Below are positions 1 through 5,994 of a stretch of DNA of 14,064 bases, piece by piece. The stretch is from Hyphomicrobiales bacterium (GTDB lineage Bacteria; Pseudomonadota; Alphaproteobacteria; Rhizobiales; Aestuariivirgaceae): the NCBI GenBank assembly GCA_020029455.1, contig JAIBJH010000043.1, positions 1-14,064 of the forward strand, read 5' to 3'. The notes under the pieces were generated by a model, which saw nothing but the letters and a program-made list of their open reading frames with translations, did no database searches and was not told the origin of the DNA. The translations under genes and the position numbers were made by a program. Position 1 is the first letter of the stretch; each line of letters begins with the position of its first letter.

Positions 1-1183
1 CTCTGGCGTGGAGCTTGCCGGTGGCAATGCCGATTTCCGCGCCGAAGCCGAATTCACCGCCATCGGCAAATTGCGTCGAGGCATTGTGCAGGACGATTGC
101 CGAGTCGACAGTCTTCAGAAAACGCTCGGCGGTTGCCGCATTGGCGGAGATGATGGCATCGGTATGTTGCGAGCCATAGCGTGCAATATGATCCATGGCG
201 GCATCTATGCCATCGACAACATGCATGGAGACGATGGCATCGAGATATTCGGTGGACCAGTCTTCTTCCGTTGCGGGCTTCACGAGGTTGGATGCCTTCA
301 TGGTGTCGGCATCGCCGCGCACTTCGCATCCCGCATCCGTCAGTGTACGGATAAGTATAGGGAGTGCGCGATCCGAAATGGGACGGTCCACAAGGATGGT
401 TTCGGCCGAGCCGCAAACGCCAGTGCGCCGCATCTTGGCGTTGAGCACGATGGATTTCGCCATATCGAGATCGGCATCACGGTCTACATAAACATGGCAG
501 ATGCCTTCAAGATGGCTGAAGACGGGCACGTGCGCATCTTGCTGCACACGGGCCACCAGGCTTTTCCCGCCGCGGGGCACGATGAGGTCGATGGCGCCAT
601 TGAGGCCTTTCAGCATCTCACCAACGATGGCCCGGTCGGGAGATTCGATGAGCTGAATGCAAGCGGTGTCCAGGCCTGCCGTTTTCAAACCCTGCTGCAA
701 GCAGGCGGCAACGGCCTTGGAGGAGTTAAGCCCATCAGAGCCTCCGCGCAGGATCGCGGCATTGCCGGACTTGAGGCATAACGCGCCTGCATCGGCCGTC
801 ACATTGGGGCGTGACTCATAGATGATCCCGATGACTCCAATGGGCACGGCAATGCGGGAAATCTCCATGCCATTGGGCCGTGTCCAGCGTTCCATGACTC
901 TTCCGACGGGATCGGGCAGCGCCACAATCTCCTCAAGGCCAATGGCCATGGCTTCGATGCGTGGAGCCGTGAGAGTGAGGCGATCAACGAAGGACGGTTT
1001 CAAGTCCTTGCTTTTTGCTGCTTCAAGATCGCGGGCGTTGGCTGCGAGAATATCGTTGCTGGCCTGACGAATGGCATTGGCCATTGCCATCAGTGCCGCA
1101 TTCTTTGTGTCTGTTGAAGCAAGCGCCAAAGATTTTGCTGCCCGTCTGGCATTCTGGCCGATATTGGAAAGAGCGGCGTCCAT
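1..1183 (-). CDS. proA: Gamma-glutamyl phosphate reductase (glutamate-5-semialdehyde dehydrogenase), 3' end outside window
   Basis: ProA performs the second step of proline synthesis in the cytoplasm: NADPH-dependent reduction of gamma-glutamyl phosphate to glutamate-5-semialdehyde. Reading the minus strand from the ATG at 1183 gives 394 uninterrupted codons to the window edge, ending in GKLHAR, which matches the conserved KLHARG near the ProA C-terminus. About 20-30 residues are therefore missing off the left edge. Family signatures visible are GVIGIIYESRPNV, KSGNAAILRGG, DLIVPRGG and the catalytic-cysteine region RRTGVCGSAET (Cys257 in this numbering). The start is fixed by overlap with proB: the bases TGATG (minus strand, 1185-1181) hold the proB stop TGA and the proA start ATG, which suggests translational coupling. 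Nothing looks degraded. Identity is near certain. Confidence 0.96.
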   Translation of the reverse strand, partial: MDAALSNIGQNARRAAKSLALASTDTKNAALMAMANAIRQASNDILAANARDLEAAKSKDLKPSFVDRLTLTAPRIEAMAIGLEEIVALPDPVGRVMERWTRPNGMEISRIAVPIGVIGIIYESRPNVTADAGALCLKSGNAAILRGGSDGLNSSKAVAACLQQGLKTAGLDTACIQLIESPDRAIVGEMLKGLNGAIDLIVPRGGKSLVARVQQDAHVPVFSHLEGICHVYVDRDADLDMAKSIVLNAKMRRTGVCGSAETILVDRPISDRALPILIRTLTDAGCEVRGDADTMKASNLVKPATEEDWSTEYLDAIVSMHVVDGIDAAMDHIARYGSQHTDAIISANAATAERFLKTVDSAIVLHNASTQFADGGEFGFGAEIGIATGKLHAR

Positions 1184-2307
1184 CAGCGCTCTCCCGCCAG
1201 CATGACAAGGTCGTCGCGGTGGATGATTTCATCGCGGCCCGCAGCGCCCAGCACCTTCATGATCTCGGAGGACTTGAGACCCTTGATGCGCAGTGCATCG
1301 GCCGAGTCATAGGCCACCATGCCGCGCGCCACCTCCGCGCCATCAGCACCAACGATGCTTACCGTGTCGCCGCGCCCAAAGAGGCCGACGATTTCCTTGA
1401 CGCCAGCGGGCAAGAGGCTCTTGCCCTTCATGAGTGCAGACTTCGCACCATCATCGATAACGAGGCGGCCCACGGGCTGCAGTGATCCGGCGATCCAGCG
1501 CTTGCGGGCCTGGAGCGGCGTTGCCGCGGCGATGAACCAAGTAGCACGTTCGCCATCGAGGATGCGCTTCAAGGGATGTTCCACATGGCCGGAGGCGATC
1601 ACCATATTGCAGCCTGCACCCAACGCTATCTTCGCGGCATCGATCTTGGTCACCATGCCGCCTGAGCCAACGCCACTCACGGGCTTTCCGGCCATGGCTT
1701 CGATCTCGGGCGTCACCTCTTTCACTTCGGGAATGAACTTGGCGCCTTTTTGATTGGGTGGCGCGGAATAGAGGCCGTCAATGTCGGAGAGCAGCACCAG
1801 GCAATCGGCGGACATCATGGAGGCAACGCGGGCTGCCAGCCTGTCATTGTCGCCATAGCGGATTTCGGAGGTTGCCACCGTGTCGTTCTCGTTGATGACG
1901 GGAACAGCTTTCTGTTCGAGCAGCGTTGAAAGTGTTGCTCTCGCATTAAGATGGCGGCGGCGTTCTTCCGTATCATTCAATGTCACAAGCACCTGTGCCG
2001 CCAGAATGTCCTTCTTCGCCAGCGCTTCGGTCCAGCTTTGCGCGAGGGCAATCTGGCCCACGGCCGCAGCAGCCTGGCTTTGCGGCAATTCGAGCTTGCC
2101 CTTGGGCAGAGCGAGTTTCTGGCGGCCCAGCGCGATGGCGCCAGACGAGACGACAATGACATTGGCGCCGCGCTTATGAAGCGCTGCGATGTCATCAACC
2201 AACGAGGCAAGCCATTGCGACTTCACCGTGCCCGATTTCTGTTCCACAAGGAGGGCGGAGCCCACTTTCACCACCACACGGCGGGCCTTGGCCAGACGAT
2301 TGGTCAT
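1183..2307 (-). CDS. proB: Glutamate 5-kinase
   Basis: ProB phosphorylates glutamate to gamma-glutamyl phosphate, the committed and usually proline-inhibited step of proline synthesis. The 374-residue protein has the normal two-domain length. An amino-acid kinase fold (about residues 8-255) shows VVVKVGSALL with Lys14, VVSSGAIALG (52-61), INENDTV (138-144), YGDNDRLAARVA (151-162) and GVGSGGMVTK (212-221). A PUA domain follows (about 278-350). The start ATG (2307) overlaps the obgE stop in the tetranucleotide ATGA, and its own stop overlaps the proA start, so obgE-proB-proA is almost certainly one transcript with coupled translation. The unstable labile glutamate-phosphate product makes tight pairing with ProA expected; that is family knowledge, not something seen here. 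Confidence 0.97.
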   Translation of the reverse strand: MTNRLAKARRVVVKVGSALLVEQKSGTVKSQWLASLVDDIAALHKRGANVIVVSSGAIALGRQKLALPKGKLELPQSQAAAAVGQIALAQSWTEALAKKDILAAQVLVTLNDTEERRRHLNARATLSTLLEQKAVPVINENDTVATSEIRYGDNDRLAARVASMMSADCLVLLSDIDGLYSAPPNQKGAKFIPEVKEVTPEIEAMAGKPVSGVGSGGMVTKIDAAKIALGAGCNMVIASGHVEHPLKRILDGERATWFIAAATPLQARKRWIAGSLQPVGRLVIDDGAKSALMKGKSLLPAGVKEIVGLFGRGDTVSIVGADGAEVARGMVAYDSADALRIKGLKSSEIMKVLGAAGRDEIIHRDDLVMLAGER

Positions 2308-3350
2308 GGCGTCCAGTCTCCCGTGGCAATGCCTTGGGGATCGGGCTCGGTCCGCCCTTTGCGGGCCTTGGTAATCACTTTCATCAGGGCGCGGAGCAAT
2401 TCCGGCAGGTTGGACTGGGCTGCGGCGGAAATCACTAGCGGTGTTTTCTTGGTCTTGGCCTTGAAGGCCTTCACCATCTTGTCGAGGGCCTTTCTATCGA
2501 GGGCATCGGCCTTGTTGAAGGCGATGACTTCCGGCTTCTTCGCCAGCACGGCGGAATAGGCCCTGAGTTCGGCGCGCACGGTGCGGTAGGCGGCGGCGGG
2601 ATCATCGCCGGTCACGTCGATCAGATGGAGGAGCACGGCGCAGCGTTCGATATGACCGAGGAAGCGCGTGCCAAGGCCAGCGCCCTCATGAGCGCCTTCA
2701 ATGAGGCCCGGAATATCGGCCAGCACGAAACTATCACCATCGCTTTTAACGACACCCAGCTGAGGGTGGAGCGTGGTGAAAGGATAATCGGCAATCTTGG
2801 GGCGCGCCGCCGAGACGACCGAAAGCAATGTCGATTTGCCGGCATTGGGAAGGCCGATGATGCCGGCGTCGGCGATCAGTTTGAGGCGGAGCCAGATCCA
2901 GCGCTCTTCGCCTTCTTGGCCGGGATTGGCATGGCGGGGTGAGCGGTTGGTCGATGACTTGAAATAGGCATTGCCGAAGCCGCCATTGCCGCCCTTGGCG
3001 ATCCGTGCCCTCGCGCCTACCTTGGCAAGATCGGCAATCACCGTCTCGCGGTCTTCCTCCAGCACTTCCGTGCCGACCGGAACCTTGAGCACGATGTCTC
3101 CTGAGTTTTCGCCGGCGCGCATGCGGCCCATGCCATGACCCGCGGTCTTCACCTTGAAGTGCTGCTGGTAGCGGTAGTCGATGAGCGTGTTGAGGTCGTT
3201 CGCCGCCTCGAGCCATACATCGCCGCCATTGCCGCCGTCACCGCCATCGGGTCCGCCGAACTCGATGAACTTCTCGCGGCGGAAGGAGACGGCGCCGGCA
3301 CCGCCGTCGCCCGCCTTCACATAGATCTTAGCTTCATCGAGAAACTTCAT
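2304..3350 (-). CDS. obgE: GTPase Obg (ribosome-assembly GTPase)
   Basis: Obg is an essential cytoplasmic GTPase that binds the 50S subunit and links ribosome maturation with growth and stress signals. The 348-residue protein begins with the glycine-rich Obg domain (about 1-158; KAGDGGAGAVSFRREKF and GGPDGGDGGNGGDVW are diagnostic). The OBG-type G domain follows: G1 GLPNAGKS at 166-173, the TT of switch I at 192-193, G3 DIPG at 212-215, G4 NKAD at 279-282 and G5 SAA at 308-310. The C-terminus stops soon after the G domain, so the optional OCT/TGS-type extension found in some Gram-positive Obg proteins is absent, as is usual in proteobacteria. The chosen ATG gives the canonical MKFLDEAKI start and is preceded by an AGG element about eight bases away. 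It shares ATGA with proB. Confidence 0.97.
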   Translation of the reverse strand: MKFLDEAKIYVKAGDGGAGAVSFRREKFIEFGGPDGGDGGNGGDVWLEAANDLNTLIDYRYQQHFKVKTAGHGMGRMRAGENSGDIVLKVPVGTEVLEEDRETVIADLAKVGARARIAKGGNGGFGNAYFKSSTNRSPRHANPGQEGEERWIWLRLKLIADAGIIGLPNAGKSTLLSVVSAARPKIADYPFTTLHPQLGVVKSDGDSFVLADIPGLIEGAHEGAGLGTRFLGHIERCAVLLHLIDVTGDDPAAAYRTVRAELRAYSAVLAKKPEVIAFNKADALDRKALDKMVKAFKAKTKKTPLVISAAAQSNLPELLRALMKVITKARKGRTEPDPQGIATGDWTP

Positions 3351-3755
3351 GCTGCAACCTGCTCAACTGCACCCATAGCGCGCTTCCCGGCAAGCCGAAA
3401 GGAATCGCGCCAAGTCCATAAGTAGGAGCAAATCCTTATCGCGAAAGCGTTTTGCTTTCGCGGGACTGGCGCCGGCGCATGTTTTCCCAAATACGGAATG
3501 GGGTGCCCGTGTCCAAAATTTCCAACTATTGCAAATGCTCAGGGTGCTGCCCGAATCGCTGTGAAGCTGCCTTAATAAAGCATTGATCTGGCCCGATATT
3601 TGGCAGAAAAAGAATCGTTGCTGCACCGCAATATGGCCACATTTTAACGATGTAGAGACCCCCTTCCCTGACACGGCGGTCAAGATTGGGGAGGGCAGGT
3701 CAAAACCTACTCTCCGCGGCGGCCTCTTGGTGTCAAAACAACAAGGAGAGATGAG
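3351..3755. other. Gene-free stretch between divergent obgE and the transglycosylase
   Basis: About 400 bases lie between the obgE start (minus) and the transglycosylase start (plus). The stretch must hold both promoters, but I see no convincing -35/-10 pair for either. A weak plus-strand possibility is TTGCTG at 3618-3623 with ATTTTA 17 bases later. It contains a perfect inverted repeat at 3440-3462 and a weak, probably accidental relative of the ecm/ccr TGC-rich motif at 3619-3633. Frames that run through it have no ribosome binding site and no recognisable product, so I call no gene here. No tRNA or other structured RNA was recognised. Confidence 0.6.
3440..3462. repeat. Perfect inverted repeat, 9-bp stem and 5-base loop
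   Basis: CGCGAAAGC and GCTTTCGCG flank the loop GTTTT. There is no T-run on either side, so it is not a typical intrinsic terminator. It lies 90 bases upstream of obgE and about 290 bases upstream of the transglycosylase. It could be a copy of a short dispersed palindromic element, as intergenic palindromes of this kind are common in Hyphomicrobiales, or a protein-binding site. A single copy in this window cannot decide. Confidence 0.5.
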
Positions 3756-3758
3756 TTG
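3742..3758 (+). promoter_or_regulatory. Shine-Dalgarno that selects a TTG start
   Basis: AAGGAGAG at 3743-3750 lies seven bases (from GGAG) before TTG at 3756, the start of the transglycosylase frame. An ATG at 3751 is nearer but sits only two or three bases after the core, too close for normal initiation. It opens an out-of-frame 18-codon reading frame ending at 3807. The spacing favours TTG as the true start, and the TTG-initiated protein begins with a good signal peptide. Confidence 0.7.
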
Positions 3759-4364
3759 CAGATCAACAAAATCGCGGCGGGATTTTCCGCGGCTCTTATT
3801 ACCGTAGTGCTGATGGGTGGCACGGCCGAGGCATCGTGCAGAGACACGGGCAGCTGCCCCCAACATCAGTTTGTCAAGAAAGCCCAAGTGGCCAATAAGA
3901 AAGTAAAGCGCGTTCAAGCCCGGCTGCACAAGACCAAGCATGTGCAAGTGGCCAGCCGTAAACTCTCGAGCAAACGCATCCGCACGCAATCGGCCATGGC
4001 TGTTGTTCCGCGCGGGCGCGGCAATGTGGTGGAGATGATCAAGGCGCAGGCGCCGCGCCATGGCGTGCCGACCTGGTTTGCCTTGCGCATTGCCAAAGTG
4101 GAGTCGGGTTATAACCCGGGCGCGCGTGGAGCTGCCGGTGAAATCGGCGTGTTCCAGCTCAAGTGCCAGACGGCGCGCGGGCTTGGCTACCGTGGCAGCT
4201 GCGGCGGCCTCTACAATGCGGCGACCAACATCCAGTACGGCCTCAAGCACCTGGGCCTTGCCGTGCGTTCCTCGCGCGGCAATTTGAAGCTCGCGGCTTC
4301 CAAGCACAATGGCGGGCTTGGCCGCAAGCGACTGGTGCCGCGTTACGTGGCGATGGTTTTCTAA
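3756..4364 (+). CDS. Secreted lytic transglycosylase, SLT-domain protein
   Basis: Predicted exported murein lytic transglycosylase that cleaves the MurNAc-GlcNAc bond of peptidoglycan in the periplasm. The 202-residue product starts at TTG (see the ribosome binding site entry). Residues 1-26 form a signal peptide (MQINK, a hydrophobic core, then GGTAEA before Ser27); Cys28 does not sit in a proper lipobox, so signal peptidase I is favoured. Residues 40-90 are a Lys/Arg-rich linker that could bind cell wall. The SLT domain covers about 90-202: KVESGYNP holds the presumed catalytic Glu116, EIGVFQLK (129-136) matches the G-[VILM]-[FM]-Q block, and KHNGG (183-187) replaces the usual YNAG. Four cysteines (28, 34, 137, 149) could form disulfides. 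It is a single-gene unit with its own terminator, convergent with the acetyltransferase and divergent from obgE. The exact cellular role is unknown; specialised (secretion, motility) or general wall turnover are both possible. Confidence 0.85.
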   Translation: MQINKIAAGFSAALITVVLMGGTAEASCRDTGSCPQHQFVKKAQVANKKVKRVQARLHKTKHVQVASRKLSSKRIRTQSAMAVVPRGRGNVVEMIKAQAPRHGVPTWFALRIAKVESGYNPGARGAAGEIGVFQLKCQTARGLGYRGSCGGLYNAATNIQYGLKHLGLAVRSSRGNLKLAASKHNGGLGRKRLVPRYVAMVF

Positions 4365-4387
4365 GCGACGGCACATTGCGATTCTGG

Positions 4388-4424
4388 AGGCCGCATGGAT
4401 CATGACCGTGCGGCCTTTTCTTTT
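4388..4424 (+). terminator. Rho-independent terminator of the transglycosylase gene
   Basis: AGGCCGCA (4388-4395) pairs with TGCGGCCT (4409-4416). A U-G wobble and two further G-C pairs extend the stem to about 11 bp around the loop ATCATGA. It is followed by TTTCTTTT (4417-4424). It lies 24 bases after the transglycosylase stop codon. On the other strand its right half encodes the last residues of the acetyltransferase, and there is no T-run in that direction, so it works for the plus strand only. Confidence 0.85.
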
Positions 4425-4939
4425 GTAAACTGCAAGTTGATGGCTTCGACCTCGACGTCCCGGGAGCGGCAATAGATTTTGCTGGGGCCGATCTCTTCAA
4501 AACCCGCCTTGCGCAGCACTGCACCCGAGGCAGGATTTTCAGCGAAATAGCTCGCAGCGATCAGATCGACCCTTGCAACTGCAAAGGCATGGGCGGTCAT
4601 GGCGGCAACTGCCTCGCTCATCAGCCCCTGCCCCCACAGCGGCACTGCAAGCCAATAACCAAGCTCGACAGAATTCTTGTCCGAAAGCCGATCATAGCTG
4701 ACGCAGCCGCGCAAAGTTTCAGGATCATCCTTCAGGCAGATGGCGCTGAAGCGGGTCTTTTCCTGCTGCGGCAGGGCCCAGGAGAGAAACTCTTCGGCAT
4801 CGGCAAGCTCATAGGGAAAGGGCACACGGGCCAGATTGTGGGTGATCTTTTCCGTGTTGATCTGATGGGCAATGGCCGCAGCATCGCTGCCCCGCAAGGG
4901 GCGCAGCAACAATCTTTGTGTTTCGATCTTGCGGTCCAT
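4400..4939 (-). CDS. GNAT-family N-acetyltransferase (RimJ/RimL type)
   Basis: Predicted cytoplasmic acetyl-CoA-dependent N-acetyltransferase of the RimJ/RimL-like GNAT_3 subgroup; the substrate is not known. From the ATG at 4939 it is 179 residues. It opens with IETQRLLLRPL, typical of this subgroup, then VELGYWLAVP (91-100), the acetyl-CoA loop WGQGLMSEA (102-110), ENPASGAVLRKAGF (134-147) and a short C-terminal strand. A start 51 bases further upstream (4990) is also open, but those codons lie inside the terminator after rpmA and add only non-conserved residues, so I chose 4939. An acetyltransferase between rpmA and obgE is, from memory, frequent in alphaproteobacteria, which hints at a ribosome-linked role, but this is inference. 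Its last codons overlap the opposing transglycosylase terminator. Confidence 0.85.
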   Translation of the reverse strand: MDRKIETQRLLLRPLRGSDAAAIAHQINTEKITHNLARVPFPYELADAEEFLSWALPQQEKTRFSAICLKDDPETLRGCVSYDRLSDKNSVELGYWLAVPLWGQGLMSEAVAAMTAHAFAVARVDLIAASYFAENPASGAVLRKAGFEEIGPSKIYCRSRDVEVEAINLQFTKEKAARS

Positions 4940-4955
4940 GGTTCTCAACAAAGCA

Positions 4956-4987
4956 AAACGGAGAAGCGGTGGTCCACTTCTCCGTTT
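4956..4987 (-). terminator. Rho-independent terminator after rpmA
   Basis: AAACGGAGAAG (4956-4966) and CTTCTCCGTTT (4977-4987) form an 11-bp stem with a 10-base loop. On the minus strand it is followed by TTTTGCTTTGT, a U-rich tail. It lies 44 bases downstream of the rpmA stop and 17 bases before the chosen acetyltransferase start. It should end the rplU-rpmA transcript or reduce read-through into the acetyltransferase. In the plus direction the tail is weak. Confidence 0.8.
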
Positions 4988-5030
4988 CAAATATGCGCCG
5001 GATCAATGGACCGGCGTAAATTCAGCCGGA

Positions 5031-5297
5031 TTATTCGCCAGCCTTTGGCGGGATGACGGAGACAAGCTGCTTGTTGTCCTTGGTGCCGCGGAATGCGACC
5101 GTTCCGGCAACGCGGGCAAAGAGCGTGTGGTCGCGGCCCATGCCGACGCCCGTTCCGGGGTGCCACTTGGTGCCGCGCTGGCGCACGATGATGGCGCCTG
5201 CCGTTGCCAATTCGCCGCCGAAGAGCTTGACGCCGAGACGGCGGCCCGCGGTGTCGCGGCCGTTGCGGGATGAACCGCCTGCTTTCTTATGTGCCAT
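5031..5297 (-). CDS. rpmA: 50S ribosomal protein L27
   Basis: L27 is a component of the large subunit whose N-terminal tail reaches the peptidyl-transferase centre and helps place tRNA. The 88-residue sequence starts MAHKKAGGSSRNGRD, contains GRRLGVKLFGGE and IIVRQRGTKWHPG followed by GVGMGRDHTLFA, and matches the family over its full length. The initiating Met is directly followed by the AHKKAGGS tail, with no Firmicutes-type cleaved extension. The Shine-Dalgarno AGGAG lies eight bases upstream and overlaps the rplU stop codon TAG, so the two are cotranscribed and probably coupled. A terminator follows. Confidence 0.98.
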   Translation of the reverse strand: MAHKKAGGSSRNGRDTAGRRLGVKLFGGELATAGAIIVRQRGTKWHPGTGVGMGRDHTLFARVAGTVAFRGTKDNKQLVSVIPPKAGE

Positions 5298-5308
5298 CTC
5301 TCTTGCTC

Positions 5309-5821
5309 CTATTCCTTGGCGGGCTTCTTGGCCCGGCTCGAAGGCTTCTTCTCAGTCTTCGCTTCAGATTTGGTTTCAGCCTTGGCTTCCGGCTTTGCCT
5401 TGGCGGGCTTTGCTTCGGTTGCCGCCGGAGCGGCTTCGCTCTTGGCCTCAACCTTCGCTTCAGCCTTGGCGGGCTTTTCGGCCTTGGCCTTGGCAGCGGG
5501 CTTGGCACCGCCGGTCAGAATCTCGGTGATGGTCACGGCCGTCAGCAATTGGCGGTGGCCATTGCGGCGGCGGTGATGTTTGCGGCGGCGCTTCTTGAAA
5601 ATATAGACCGTGTCGGACTTCTGTTGGCCGGCGATTTCGCCGACAACAGTTGCGCCCGAAACGAGCGGGGCTCCGATCTCCACGGTGCCGCCATTGGCGA
5701 CCATGAGAACGTCGGAGAAGGTCACCTGGTCTCCGGGTGCGCCTTCCAGCTTTTCAATGGTGATCTTGTCATTGGCGGCCACGCGATACTGCTTGCCGCC
5801 CGTCTTGATGACTGCGTACAT
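5309..5821 (-). CDS. rplU: 50S ribosomal protein L21 with a long Ala/Lys-rich C-terminal tail
   Basis: L21 is an early-assembling large-subunit protein that binds 23S rRNA. Residues 1-104 are a complete L21: MYAVIKTGGKQYRV at the start and the rRNA-binding signature FKKRRRKHHRRRNGHRQ at 75-91. Residues 105-170 are a low-complexity tail of Ala, Lys, Glu and Pro (about 66 residues), making the protein roughly 1.6 times the usual 103-residue length. Such tails occur on L21 in other alphaproteobacteria and are likely disordered. The start is supported by AAGGAAG about five bases upstream. It is the first gene of the rplU-rpmA unit, with a leader of roughly 140 bases if the proposed promoter is right. 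Confidence 0.96.
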   Translation of the reverse strand: MYAVIKTGGKQYRVAANDKITIEKLEGAPGDQVTFSDVLMVANGGTVEIGAPLVSGATVVGEIAGQQKSDTVYIFKKRRRKHHRRRNGHRQLLTAVTITEILTGGAKPAAKAKAEKPAKAEAKVEAKSEAAPAATEAKPAKAKPEAKAETKSEAKTEKKPSSRAKKPAKE

Positions 5822-5965
5822 TTCTTCCTTCTTTCCCGCGCCCTTTGGAGCCGCTTATAACCTCTTGAAATAGCGGTCTTTATCAGTCTGGCTTCAGGTG
5901 AAACCGGAGGTGCCCTCGGGCGGCGCATAAGCCCCATGGCGGTAAGGCCCGGGGCAGTTGGCGGT

Positions 5966-5994
5966 CATAAAGCGGAAAGGGGGCGGGAAGTCAA
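5966..5994 (-). promoter_or_regulatory. Candidate promoter for rplU-rpmA
   Basis: On the minus strand TTGACT (5994-5989, five of six matches to the -35 consensus) is followed after exactly 17 bases by TTTATG (5971-5966, a poor -10). The -35 hexamer overlaps the ecm stop codon (5993-5991). It would give a leader of about 138 bases before rplU. The spacing and the strong -35 suit an alphaproteobacterial housekeeping promoter, but the -10 is weak. I see no clear attenuator or conserved L21 leader in the transcribed region. Confidence 0.45.

Noticed and set aside
8..781. Plus-strand frame of 257 codons at the left edge
   Set aside because: It is antisense to proA, which carries all expected motifs through the same stretch.
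3619..3633. Third copy of the TGC-rich motif, upstream of the transglycosylase
   Set aside because: It matches at only 10 of 12 fixed positions; about one such hit is expected by chance in a window of this size.
3363..4472. Long minus-strand frame of 369 codons opposite the transglycosylase
   Set aside because: Its product is rich in His, Arg and Cys with no family features. The plus-strand frame has a signal peptide, SLT motifs, a ribosome binding site and a terminator. It is an antisense shadow in GC-rich DNA.
4940..4990. Upstream start adding 17 residues to the acetyltransferase
   Set aside because: The added codons are the rpmA terminator stem, and the family sequence starts at MDRKIETQRLLLRPL.
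5270..5860. Plus-strand frame of 196 codons with a Leu/Phe-rich, membrane-like start
   Set aside because: It is antisense to the Ala/Lys-rich tail of L21; its hydrophobic look comes from reading that low-complexity DNA backwards.
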